In this document: piece by piece, positions 1 through 8,656 of the stretch
How the letters are laid out: the number at the start of each line of letters is the position of its first letter
Numbering within the stretch: position 1 is the first letter of the stretch
The notes under the pieces: generated by a model
What the model was told of the DNA's origin: nothing
The model's input: only the letters and a program-made list of their open reading frames with translations
The model's database searches: none
Program-made: the position numbers and the translations under genes
Assembly (NCBI GenBank): GCA_029240195.1
Contig: JARBTN010000015.1
Coordinates: 1-32,206, forward strand
DNA length: 32,206 nt
Direction: 5' to 3'
Origin: Chlamydiales bacterium
Lineage (GTDB): Bacteria > Chlamydiota > Chlamydiia > Chlamydiales > JARBTN01

Positions 1-882
1 GGCGTTGATCAAGGCAATATCGGTTTTAGGGCCAGTTTTGCCCTGTAAGATATTGAGAATAATCTCTCCCCGCTCTTCGACAGAGGAAGCGGTCAGGTCG
101 GAGGGGACTGATCTTGGAATGTGGAATTGCTCGGGAGAAATCTTATAACGTTTTACCTTACTGTCATGCACTTCGATGACATAGGTCTGCGCTGTCGTGG
201 AAATTTCATCGAGTCCATCCGCTCCGTGGACAATCATTGCTGAAGCGCCTCCCAAGAAGGCAAATGTCTCAGCCATCAGCTCCATTGCCTCGATTGAATA
301 AGCGCCGATCAGCTGACGGCGGGCGCCAGCAGGATTGGTCATAGGCTCTAATAAGTTGAAGATAGTCTGAAATCCTAAGCTGCGCCTGGAGGGCATGGCA
401 AAGGCCATTGCTTTATGCAGCAAAGGGCCGAAGAGATAGCAGACACTGATTTCTTTTAAGATAGAGGCCACCTCTTCTGGCTCTAAGTAGATATTGACAC
501 CGAGGTATTCTAAGACATCGTTCGACCCACAAGAAGGATGGATGCTGCGGTTGCCGTGTTTGGCCATCGGCACGCCAGCTCCGGCAGCAATGAACATGGC
601 TGTCGTAGAGATGTTAAAGGTCTTTAATTCGGTGCCGCCGGTGCTGACGACATCGACAAAGGACTCAGTGCCCAAGTTGATATGGCGGCAGCTCTCGCGC
701 ATCACCAATACGGCTGCGGCCAGCTCTTGCACGTTGATCTTCTTCATCTTCATGGCCACGAGAAAAGCTGTGATCTCCATATCGTGATAATCGCCCTGGA
801 TGAGGCGGCTCATCAGCAAAGTCATCTCCTCCCAAGACAAATTCTTATGGTTGACCAGCTTCTTCAAAAATTTCTGCATCAT
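1..882 (-). CDS. trpD: Anthranilate phosphoribosyltransferase-like protein (TrpD), 3' end outside window
   Basis: Continuous minus-strand frame from ATG at 882 to the window edge. Translates to MQKFLKKLVNHKNLSWEEMTLLMSRLIQGDYHDMEITAFL...DVVSTGGTELKTFNISTTAMFIAAGAGVPMAKHGNRSIHPSCGSNDVLEYLG...DGLDEISTTAQTYVIEV; KHGNRS and DG-DE motifs are typical of TrpD. Not in the ORF track because it has no stop in the window. ATGA overlap with the upstream rsfS stop. Confidence 0.85.
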   Translation of the reverse strand, partial: MMQKFLKKLVNHKNLSWEEMTLLMSRLIQGDYHDMEITAFLVAMKMKKINVQELAAAVLVMRESCRHINLGTESFVDVVSTGGTELKTFNISTTAMFIAAGAGVPMAKHGNRSIHPSCGSNDVLEYLGVNIYLEPEEVASILKEISVCYLFGPLLHKAMAFAMPSRRSLGFQTIFNLLEPMTNPAGARRQLIGAYSIEAMELMAETFAFLGGASAMIVHGADGLDEISTTAQTYVIEVHDSKVKRYKISPEQFHIPRSVPSDLTASSVEERGEIILNILQGKTGPKTDIALINA

Positions 883-1271
883 AAGGCCCCCGTCATCGCC
901 GGCAATGCGCCCAACTGTTGCCTGGAGACAATGGTTCCAGAACGCCAGACTTGTTCTATACGATATTTTTCTCTCAACTCGACGGTGAACAGATGCAGCA
1001 AAATGTCGCCAAAATCGAGCACAATCCATCCGCTGTCCTCACGCACTTCTTTGCGAATTGGATAGCACTCTCGCTCTGCCATTTTGTCTTGCACCTCGCG
1101 GCAGAGAGACTGCAAATGGCGGTCGTTCATCCCTTCGGCGACGATCATGTAGTCGGTCAAAGAAGAGATGCCTTTCACATCGATAGTGATAATATTGTGC
1201 CCTTTCTTTTCATCGATCACATGAGCGATTAAAGCGAGCAGTTGGTAGGTATCAAAGCTCATAGTACTCAT
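879..1271 (-). CDS. rsfS: Ribosomal silencing factor RsfS (Iojap/YbeB family)
   Basis: 130 aa; IDVKGISSLTDYMIVAEGMNDRHLQSLCREVQDK...DSGWIVLDFGDILLHLFTVELREKYRIEQVW is the RsfS pattern; located directly downstream of nadD. Confidence 0.9.
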   Translation of the reverse strand: MSTMSFDTYQLLALIAHVIDEKKGHNIITIDVKGISSLTDYMIVAEGMNDRHLQSLCREVQDKMAERECYPIRKEVREDSGWIVLDFGDILLHLFTVELREKYRIEQVWRSGTIVSRQQLGALPAMTGAL

Positions 1272-1335
1272 CAGTCATAAAATCAAAGATTTAATAGGCC
1301 ATTAGCGGCCGACCAGCCCGTCAAAAAAAGAATCA

Positions 1336-1941
1336 TCACAAATATAGTCCATTATCTTGAATGTAGTCCAGAACTTTTGTCGGCAGCAAATGATTGCAAT
1401 ATAATTGATTACGGATGCGGCGGCGAATCTGGGTAGAGCTGATGTCTAAAAGAGGCGTCTTGGTCCACCCTCGATCGACCAGGTGCAGCATCTCCTCGCT
1501 TAAATCTTTGGCCAGAGGGCAAACGCCAGGCTCGATATAGCGGCTGGCAATGAAGGGGGGAGCTAGAGAGAAGATTTCTTCAATGGAGCGCCACTTGGGC
1601 AAAGAGGGCACGAGGTCTTCACCGATCAAAAGGTGCATTTCTAGGCCCCTCTCTAGATCTGTTTCGGCCAGGAGCTTGAGCGTCTCAACCGTATAAGAGG
1701 GGTAGCGCCCCTCTTCAAGGCGCGATAAAGAAAAGAAGGGGATGCCACAGATGGCGATCTCAGCCATGGCCAGCCGGTGTGCATAAGAGGCCACAGCACC
1801 CTTTTTTAACGGGTTGCAACCGGTGGGAATGAAGAGCACCCTTTTTAAACCTCGCTGCTCTTTGAGCTCTAAAGCCAGATTGATATGTCCGAAGTGGATG
1901 GGGTCGAACGTGCCGCCAAAAATACCGATCTTCTCTTTCAT
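1336..1941 (-). CDS. nadD: Nicotinate-nucleotide adenylyltransferase NadD
   Basis: 201 aa; IGIFGGTFDPIHFGHINLALE nucleotidyltransferase motif, FIPTGCNPLKK, C-terminal ISSTQIRRRI. Confidence 0.93.
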   Translation of the reverse strand: MKEKIGIFGGTFDPIHFGHINLALELKEQRGLKRVLFIPTGCNPLKKGAVASYAHRLAMAEIAICGIPFFSLSRLEEGRYPSYTVETLKLLAETDLERGLEMHLLIGEDLVPSLPKWRSIEEIFSLAPPFIASRYIEPGVCPLAKDLSEEMLHLVDRGWTKTPLLDISSTQIRRRIRNQLYCNHLLPTKVLDYIQDNGLYL

Positions 1942-2132
1942 CCAAAACTCTTTACTCTAAAAAGATGGGCGCTCGCCGCCGGTTGCAAAATCAAAACACA
2001 GTAGCGCATCTTTTTTTTTGTTTCAATAAGCAATGACAAGGATTGGCCGGGAAAGGGCGTTTTATTTAACTGGGGCTGTTCACTTTCGGGAGGAGGCTAA
2101 AATCTTTACCCTCCCCTATCTTTTATCCCTCA

Positions 2133-4292
2133 TCAGACTAAAAAGAGCAGCTCGCGGTATTTGGGAAGGCGCCACAGGGCATCGTCGGCCAATGTCTCGA
2201 GAACATCCACTTTGCGGCGAAACGATTCCATCAGGGGCAGAAGCTCTTGGGACATGCGCATCGGCCTTGAGAGGAGGGGCTCCTCTTTTGCAGCATCGAG
2301 CTCTTTTTTCAGCTGATGGGCTTGTTGCATGGCCTGGTTGACCTTATGGGTAAGGGTCTCTAGGAAATGGGTCAGCTCAAAGTGGCTCTCGGCGAGCACC
2401 TGCTTTAAAGACAAAATCGTCTCGGCAATTCTTTGCTGATAAGCGGTGAGAGCGGGAAATAGGGTTGTCCAAAATAGGTCGAGCATGAGATGCGCCTCGA
2501 TGCCTGCGGCATGACTATAGTGCTCTAAAAACACCTCATAGCGGCTTTTAAGCTCCATCTCAGTTAGAGTGCCTTGAAAGAGAGCGATCGTCTTTGGATC
2601 AATCCAGGCGGAAAAGGCATCGGCAGCTTTTAGCAAGAGGGGCAGCCCCCGTTCTTGAGCCTCTTCTAACCAATCCTGGCTGTAGTTATCGCCGCCGAAG
2701 CGGATGGGCTTGGAGGCCAGAAGGTAGCTTTGCAAGACGTGGAGAAGATGCGCCTCTGGATCCCGCTCTGTTTGGCGCGTCAAGTCGCCTAAAATGAGGG
2801 ACAAGCTTTCGGCGACAGCCAGATTGAGCACCGTCATGGAGAGGGCGGGGTGCTGGGAAGAGCCGACAGCACGGAATTCAAATTTAGCACCTGTGAAAGC
2901 AAAAGGAGAGGTGCGGTTGCGATCGGCATCGTCCCTCTTTAAAAGGGGCAGCGACTCCACTTGCAAATCGAGATTGGATATTTCCTCTTTGATATTTAGC
3001 ACTTGACCATGTTCGATGCTCTGCAGCAGCTTTTCTAATCCCTCACCCAGATAGACCGACAAGATGGGGGGAGGCGCCTCATGGCCGCCTAAGCGATAGT
3101 CATTGCTAAAAGAGCCAACTGAGGCGCGCAAAAGGGCGCTATGGCGGTGGACGGCGTGCAAGATGGCTGTCATCAAGATTAAGAAGCGATTGGGTTTTTT
3201 GCTCTCTAGCTGCAGCAAGTTTTTCCCCTTTTTAATCGACAGCGACCAGTTGCAGTGCTTGCCCGAGCCGTTGAAGCCGGCAAACGGCTTTTCATGGAGC
3301 AGGCATTTAAGGCCGTGTTGACGGGCCGTCTGCCGCAGAATCTCCATCAAAATGAGGTTGTGGTCGATCGCCAAAGAGCCCTGTTCAAAATGGGGGGCGG
3401 CCTCATATTGCGCAGGGGCAACTTCATTATGGCGCGTCTTTAAGGGCAGCCCCATTTTAAAGGACTTGAGCTCCACATCGCGCATGAAAGCGAGCAGGCG
3501 GTCTTGGACAGCGCCAAAGTAATGGTCTTGCAGCTCCTGCCCTTTGGAGGGAGGGGCGCCAAAGACGGTGCGGCCGGCCAGCAAAAGGTCGGGGCGCAAG
3601 TTTGCTAGCGAGCGGTCGACGACAAAATACTCTTGCTCAATGCCGAGTGTTGTATGCACAGGCTGCTCTTTTTCGCCTAAGAAGGCAAAGAGGCGCTGGC
3701 AAGCGCTACTTAGATGCGCTTCGGAGCGCAAGTAAGGAATTTTATAGTCGAGAACTTCGCCGTTCCAAGAGAGAAAGACGGAAGGAATATAGAGCGTCAG
3801 CCCATCGGCCCGCTCCCATAGGAAGACGGGAGAGGTGGGATCCCAGCCGGTGTAGCCGCGCGCCTCATAAGTGGAGCGCAGGCCGCCCGAAGGAAAGGAG
3901 GAGGCGTCAGGCTCCCCTTGAAGCAGCTGCTGCCCATCGAAGCGCTCGATCACCCCCCCTTGGCTTGTCCAGTCGATGAAAGCATCATGCTTTTCAGCGC
4001 TCATGCCGGTCAAGGGCTGAAACCAGTGAGTGTAGTGGGTGGCGCCTAAAGAGAGGGCCCACTCTTTCATCGCTCCGGCAATGGCGTCGGCATGCTCAGG
4101 GCAAAGGCTCCCCTCGCCACTCATGGCTAAAGAGACATTTTTCCAGATATTCTTAGGCAGGGCCTTTTCCATTAAAGAGGCATGGAAGACATGCTCTAAA
4201 AAGCAAGAGGAGATCTTCTGACACCCCTCTAAGGGAGATTGAGGAGGCTTCTCAGCATCTTTCGCAGTCATTTCTCGAGCGTTCATTGTCAC
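2133..4292 (-). CDS. glnA: Glutamine synthetase type III (GSIII/GlnN-like)
   Basis: 719 aa, consistent with GSIII size; THWFQPLTGMSAEKHDAF, GLRSTYEARGYTGWDPTSPVFL, TLGIEQEYFVVDR, GFNGSGKHCNWSL motifs. Start overlaps the stop of the 288-aa ORF (ATGA). Confidence 0.9.
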   Translation of the reverse strand: MTMNAREMTAKDAEKPPQSPLEGCQKISSCFLEHVFHASLMEKALPKNIWKNVSLAMSGEGSLCPEHADAIAGAMKEWALSLGATHYTHWFQPLTGMSAEKHDAFIDWTSQGGVIERFDGQQLLQGEPDASSFPSGGLRSTYEARGYTGWDPTSPVFLWERADGLTLYIPSVFLSWNGEVLDYKIPYLRSEAHLSSACQRLFAFLGEKEQPVHTTLGIEQEYFVVDRSLANLRPDLLLAGRTVFGAPPSKGQELQDHYFGAVQDRLLAFMRDVELKSFKMGLPLKTRHNEVAPAQYEAAPHFEQGSLAIDHNLILMEILRQTARQHGLKCLLHEKPFAGFNGSGKHCNWSLSIKKGKNLLQLESKKPNRFLILMTAILHAVHRHSALLRASVGSFSNDYRLGGHEAPPPILSVYLGEGLEKLLQSIEHGQVLNIKEEISNLDLQVESLPLLKRDDADRNRTSPFAFTGAKFEFRAVGSSQHPALSMTVLNLAVAESLSLILGDLTRQTERDPEAHLLHVLQSYLLASKPIRFGGDNYSQDWLEEAQERGLPLLLKAADAFSAWIDPKTIALFQGTLTEMELKSRYEVFLEHYSHAAGIEAHLMLDLFWTTLFPALTAYQQRIAETILSLKQVLAESHFELTHFLETLTHKVNQAMQQAHQLKKELDAAKEEPLLSRPMRMSQELLPLMESFRRKVDVLETLADDALWRLPKYRELLFLV

Positions 4293-5155
4293 ATCTCCGC
4301 GTTTGTGGCCTCGCGCCTGGCTTTAATCCAAGAGAGCAGCTTTTCCTCAGTCTTTGGAGCGAGCACAGTCAATCCAGGTTTAATTCCTTGTTCTGAGAGC
4401 TCAAATGCTTTCATTGTATTGCAGATTCGGCCGCCGAGGCGCACACCGACGCCCTGCACCCCCACCATATTGCCATAATCGCCAAACATCTCCAAAGTCA
4501 TTTCGCAAGCCGTGATCAGAAAAATCACCTGCTTGTCCGGATGGGCATGCACCGCTTTAAAGATCTCTTCGCCAATGTAGTGGACAGTGGGGATGAGCAG
4601 ATGGTGGGTGCGCTCTTCCGGTAGAGCGTGGATGGTCTTGCCGATCACACATTGGCGGCATACAGGGTTTGCTAAATCATGGATGCAGTCGGGGGTGAAT
4701 CTTTTGGAAGGGCACTCGTGAGGTTTTTCGCAGTAGGAGAAGCCGACGTAGAAAAGGGTATCGTCTCTCTTTAGCAGCTGTTCAAACGCCTCCTCCCCTT
4801 CGATGCCATAAAAGAAAAAATCGCCTGAGCGGCGGTAGGACTTCTTTTTAAACACGCTCTTTAAAAAAGCCAGTCCGTAGCGAATGGGGTGCTTGAGGAA
4901 TTGGCGGCGGATGGCGCCGGAGTCTTTGCGCACCATCCAAAGGAAGCTCTTCCACTTCAAATGACGAGCCGTTTCTTCTGTCATCGCCGGCATCTGAGGG
5001 TCATTTTTGAGCAGCTTCAAAGGATGTTCCTTGGCTGCTTTCTCTTTTTCAGCTTCCCAAGTCGAGTGCGCACTCTCCCAGTTAGGATGCTGATTCCACA
5101 GTTTCAATTTATTCATTAGATCAGTTACTCTTAAGTATTTTTTAGGTTCAACCAT
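4289..5155 (-). CDS. Cysteine-cluster protein, possible DUF116-like Fe-S protein
   Basis: 288 aa. CEKPHECPSKRFTPDCIHDLANPVCRQCVIGK cysteine cluster followed by IPTVHYIGEEIFK, VIFLITACEMTLEMF and VGVQGVGVRLGGRICNTMKAF, recalling the DUF116 layout by eye. True start may be the internal ATG at 5116 (MNKLKLW), preceded by AAGAG. Confidence 0.6.
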   Translation of the reverse strand: MVEPKKYLRVTDLMNKLKLWNQHPNWESAHSTWEAEKEKAAKEHPLKLLKNDPQMPAMTEETARHLKWKSFLWMVRKDSGAIRRQFLKHPIRYGLAFLKSVFKKKSYRRSGDFFFYGIEGEEAFEQLLKRDDTLFYVGFSYCEKPHECPSKRFTPDCIHDLANPVCRQCVIGKTIHALPEERTHHLLIPTVHYIGEEIFKAVHAHPDKQVIFLITACEMTLEMFGDYGNMVGVQGVGVRLGGRICNTMKAFELSEQGIKPGLTVLAPKTEEKLLSWIKARREATNAEM

Positions 5156-7766
5156 GCCGGAATTAATCTATCAGATTACCCCCCTCACCTGCAATGCTGA
5201 CAGTCAAAATTTTGGTGCGCTGCAATTAGAGCTGGCTCTCAAAGAGGGCGGCTCGTTTGAGAAACTAGCCCAGCCGGTCGACCCAAGGCACCTCCCCTCT
5301 TTTTTAAAGGCGGCCGATGTGGAGTGCCTTTCCCTGCTAGAGCGCATCCGCAAAGTGCAAGAGATCGAAGCCAAAAAAAGAGGACAGCCGCCCCCACCCT
5401 ATGACCTCCGCCGCCTGCTGATTCCCGGCAATCGAGTCGAACCCCTCTTAAAAGCACTTGCCGGCAGCTCTAAGCTCTATTATCAGGAAAGGCAGCTCTT
5501 GGCCGATTTCTTTAGCCAAACCCAAGCACGCCTTTTGCTGAAAAAGTCAGAAGAGGCGCTAGATGCCTCTTTGCAAATCATCTACGGCAGGCAAACCGCC
5601 GACCTCTCCCAAGTGCAAGTGCTGCTCGGGCCGCCCCATTTCTTTTTAAAAGATGGCTTTTTGCGCCTGTTGCCAGAGCTCCTCTCCTCTAAAGAGATCG
5701 CTCAGCTAGCCCGGTTTTCGTCTTTAAAAGAGCATGAGAAGAGAACGCTGATCGACGAATTGGAAATTGAAGTGGAGGGAGAAGAACTCGGGCTTTTAGC
5801 TCCCAAAGACCCCTCCCCCCTCTTTAAAATTAAAGATGCGCTCGGGCTGCAAGGGGAGCTCTACTTCAACTACGGAGAAGAGGGTGTCGTCTCCGCGCTC
5901 GATCCCAAGCGCCCTTTTCGCCATCTGACCAGCGAGAAAAGCTTGGAATGCGATTTAGTTGAAAGCGGCTACCGCAAGACAGGCCCTCACACCTTTGAGT
6001 GCGGAGGCGAAAGCGCCGAAGCCGCTATGGAGCTGCTCTTAGGAGTAGGGTGGCATCTGATCGATCAAAGGGGGCGCACCATTCACCTCCTCTCCTGGCA
6101 GATGGCCCTTGAAGAGGAAGGAGAGGACATCATAGTGAAAGGAGACCTCGTCTCGCAAAATTCTTTAGAGCGCTTTGAGATCAAAAAGGTCGCCCTCAAC
6201 TGGCAAAGCGGGCAGCGGCTTTTGCCTTTGAGCGAGAAAGCAGTGGGCATCGCACCCAGAAATGAGGCGGCAGAAGAGGTGCTGCAAAAGCTCCAGCTCT
6301 TTCAAGCAAAGAATGGCCACTTAAAAAAGGGACAGCTCGCCGTTTTCAGCGCCGAAACGTTGCAAACGCTCTACCCCGCCTATCAAATCCCAAGTCTAGA
6401 TCCCGCGCCCATCGCCCCAAGCACCGCCTTCCAAGGGACTTTGCGCCCCTACCAAGAGGAAGGGCTGGCTTGGCTCTATCAAATCTATCGCGCACGCCTT
6501 GGAGGGATATTGGCCGATGAGATGGGCCTTGGCAAAACGGTGCAGGTAATTGCCCTTTTGTCGTTGATCGACAGCAAAGAGCCCCACCTCATTGTGGCCC
6601 CCACCTCCTTGCTGCATAACTGGCAAAGAGAGGTTGAGCGCTTTTTGCCAAGCCTGTCCACAGGCCTTTACTGGGGCGCGCAAAAGGAGTCTTTAGAGGC
6701 GCTTGCAAAAAAGCACGCCCTGATCATTACCTCCTATTCGACCTTGCGCCTCAACCAGACAGAATTTGCCCGCATCCCCTTCCACGCCATCTTCTTAGAC
6801 GAGGCACAGGCCATCAAAAATGAAGAGACGCTGACGGCAAAAGCACTCTACAGCCTAAAAGGGGGGTTTCGCCTCTCCATCACCGGCACGCCCGTTGAAA
6901 ACCACATCCGCGAGCTCTTTGCCCAGCTGCGCTTTCTTCTGCCTGACTTATCCCCCCTCTTCAAGGCCAAGGCCGGCGCGCTCGAACAGGTCAAAAAAAT
7001 GATCCGCCCCTTCTTCTTGCGCCGCAAAAAGAGCGCCGTCGCCCGCGACCTCCCCCCTAAAATTGAGCAAATTGCCTGGATTGACTTTGCAGAGGAAGAA
7101 AACCTCTTCTACCACAACTATTTAAATCAGGCGCGCCAGCAGCTTTTACAAAAGCAGTCGCTTGGGCAAGAATTAAATCGTATTGAGATCTTGGAAGTCA
7201 TCTTGCGCCTCAGGCAAATCTGCTGCCACCCTTCCCTCATTAAAGGATTTTCAGGGCAAAAGCCAGAGGAGCCTTCCAAATTCAACCAACTGCTCGCCGA
7301 CATCGAAGAGATCACCGCTTCCGGGCAAAAGGTCATCGTCTTCAGCCAATTTAGATCGATGCTCGATCTGATGGAAGAGAAGCTCAACCGCCCCCTCTTG
7401 CGCCTAGACGGCCAAACCCGCGATCGAGAAGGGGTGGTCAAAGCCTTTCAAGAGGACGCCGCTCAAAACTTGCTGCTGATGAGCTTGCGCGCCGGTGGCG
7501 TCGGCCTCAACCTCACTCAAGCCGATGCCGTCTTGATCTACGACCCTTGGTGGAATGATGCCGTGGAAAGCCAGGCCATCGATCGCGCCCATCGCATCGG
7601 CCGGCAAGGGACAGTGGTCGCTAAACGCTACATTACAGTTGATACAATAGAAGCTAAGATGCTTCAGATGAAGCAAGAAAAGAAAGGCCTCGCCGAGGCG
7701 CTCTTTGAAGATAATGACGCTCCCCTATCTACAGAAGAGCTGATGAGCCTGCTGCTCCATGATTGA
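5154..7766 (+). CDS. SNF2-family DEAD-like helicase
   Basis: 870 aa; DEMGLGKTVQ (motif I), LDEAQAIKN (motif II), SITGTPVENHIRELFAQLRFLLP, MSLRAGGVGLNLTQAD, DRAHRIGR. Confidence 0.95.
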   Translation: MPELIYQITPLTCNADSQNFGALQLELALKEGGSFEKLAQPVDPRHLPSFLKAADVECLSLLERIRKVQEIEAKKRGQPPPPYDLRRLLIPGNRVEPLLKALAGSSKLYYQERQLLADFFSQTQARLLLKKSEEALDASLQIIYGRQTADLSQVQVLLGPPHFFLKDGFLRLLPELLSSKEIAQLARFSSLKEHEKRTLIDELEIEVEGEELGLLAPKDPSPLFKIKDALGLQGELYFNYGEEGVVSALDPKRPFRHLTSEKSLECDLVESGYRKTGPHTFECGGESAEAAMELLLGVGWHLIDQRGRTIHLLSWQMALEEEGEDIIVKGDLVSQNSLERFEIKKVALNWQSGQRLLPLSEKAVGIAPRNEAAEEVLQKLQLFQAKNGHLKKGQLAVFSAETLQTLYPAYQIPSLDPAPIAPSTAFQGTLRPYQEEGLAWLYQIYRARLGGILADEMGLGKTVQVIALLSLIDSKEPHLIVAPTSLLHNWQREVERFLPSLSTGLYWGAQKESLEALAKKHALIITSYSTLRLNQTEFARIPFHAIFLDEAQAIKNEETLTAKALYSLKGGFRLSITGTPVENHIRELFAQLRFLLPDLSPLFKAKAGALEQVKKMIRPFFLRRKKSAVARDLPPKIEQIAWIDFAEEENLFYHNYLNQARQQLLQKQSLGQELNRIEILEVILRLRQICCHPSLIKGFSGQKPEEPSKFNQLLADIEEITASGQKVIVFSQFRSMLDLMEEKLNRPLLRLDGQTRDREGVVKAFQEDAAQNLLLMSLRAGGVGLNLTQADAVLIYDPWWNDAVESQAIDRAHRIGRQGTVVAKRYITVDTIEAKMLQMKQEKKGLAEALFEDNDAPLSTEELMSLLLHD

Positions 7767-7936
7767 AGTTTTTAGAGGGGAGAAGATGTGAATAAAAGGG
7801 AAGAGACCAAAGGACTTCGCCCTTTGGAATCCGTATTTTTTTAAAGGCCAGAGAAAAATCCATTGCCTGCGGCAAAGGCTTTTTCCCTGCCCGAACCAAA
7901 AAATAGAGCTTTAGCGCACTTTTGCTACACTAAAAT

Positions 7937-8350
7937 TTAAGCTTCAGCGAGCCCTTGAGATTGCCCGAAAAGAGCGCGTACGCCAACTTCAGGTAAATAG
8001 ATAGCTCTCGACATGGTGGCCGCGAAAATTCCTGTCACAACGCCGGCAACTCCAAGGGGTACGCTAATCACAGCCCAGACAGGAGATGCGAGAATGAATG
8101 CGAGCCCTACAACCTGGCCTAAAGTCATATCAGAGTTGCCCTTTGATTTGCATGCGGTAAATATTTTGATTCCCGAAACGAATAAGGCAATGGAAGACAT
8201 ACCCAAAAGAGCTGAGTCACGCAGCAACTGGTCAGATTTTGTGACCATTCTTCCTGACAAAGAACCCTGCTTACTTTTCTCTGCAGAAATGGGTGCACTT
8301 GCACTTAAAGCATCGGCTTTACTTCCAAAAATATTTAGATTTAAACCCAT
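7937..8350 (-). CDS. Hypothetical small membrane protein
   Basis: 137 aa; two or three hydrophobic segments (SALLGMSSIALFVSGIKIF; VVGLAFILASPVWAVISVPLGVAGVVTGIFAATM); polar N-terminus; no family recognised. Confidence 0.6.
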   Translation of the reverse strand: MGLNLNIFGSKADALSASAPISAEKSKQGSLSGRMVTKSDQLLRDSALLGMSSIALFVSGIKIFTACKSKGNSDMTLGQVVGLAFILASPVWAVISVPLGVAGVVTGIFAATMSRAIYLPEVGVRALFGQSQGLAEA

Positions 8351-8656
8351 GAATTACGACCTCGATTAAAAAGTTTTTTTGTTGTTTTAATACAATAATT
8401 ATTTCATATTATAAAATATAAAACAATAAAAAAATTCATTTAATTCTTCCGGGCTCATTTGATTGAAGATATTATTTGGACAGTAGAGATTATTTGCACA
8501 TGGAGATTTACTCATAAAAAATAATTAATATTTAATATTGCACATCTTGCTTAAAGTTATAAATTTCTTGTTTAGTTTAATTGAGTGATAGATCTATCAT
8601 GTCTATTTTCTTAAAATATTTGAGATTGGATCAACTCTTCACAAAAAATAGGCCTG

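Noticed and set aside
682-1065. Plus-strand ORFs over trpD/rsfS
   Set aside because: Antisense to two well-supported genes; no recognisable protein features.
1760-1945. 61-aa ORF overlapping nadD in another frame
   Set aside because: Out-of-frame translation of nadD; nadD itself is intact, so no frameshift is implied.
3602-3979. 125-aa and other plus-strand ORFs opposite glutamine synthetase
   Set aside because: Arg-rich shadow ORFs of the GSIII gene; no independent evidence.
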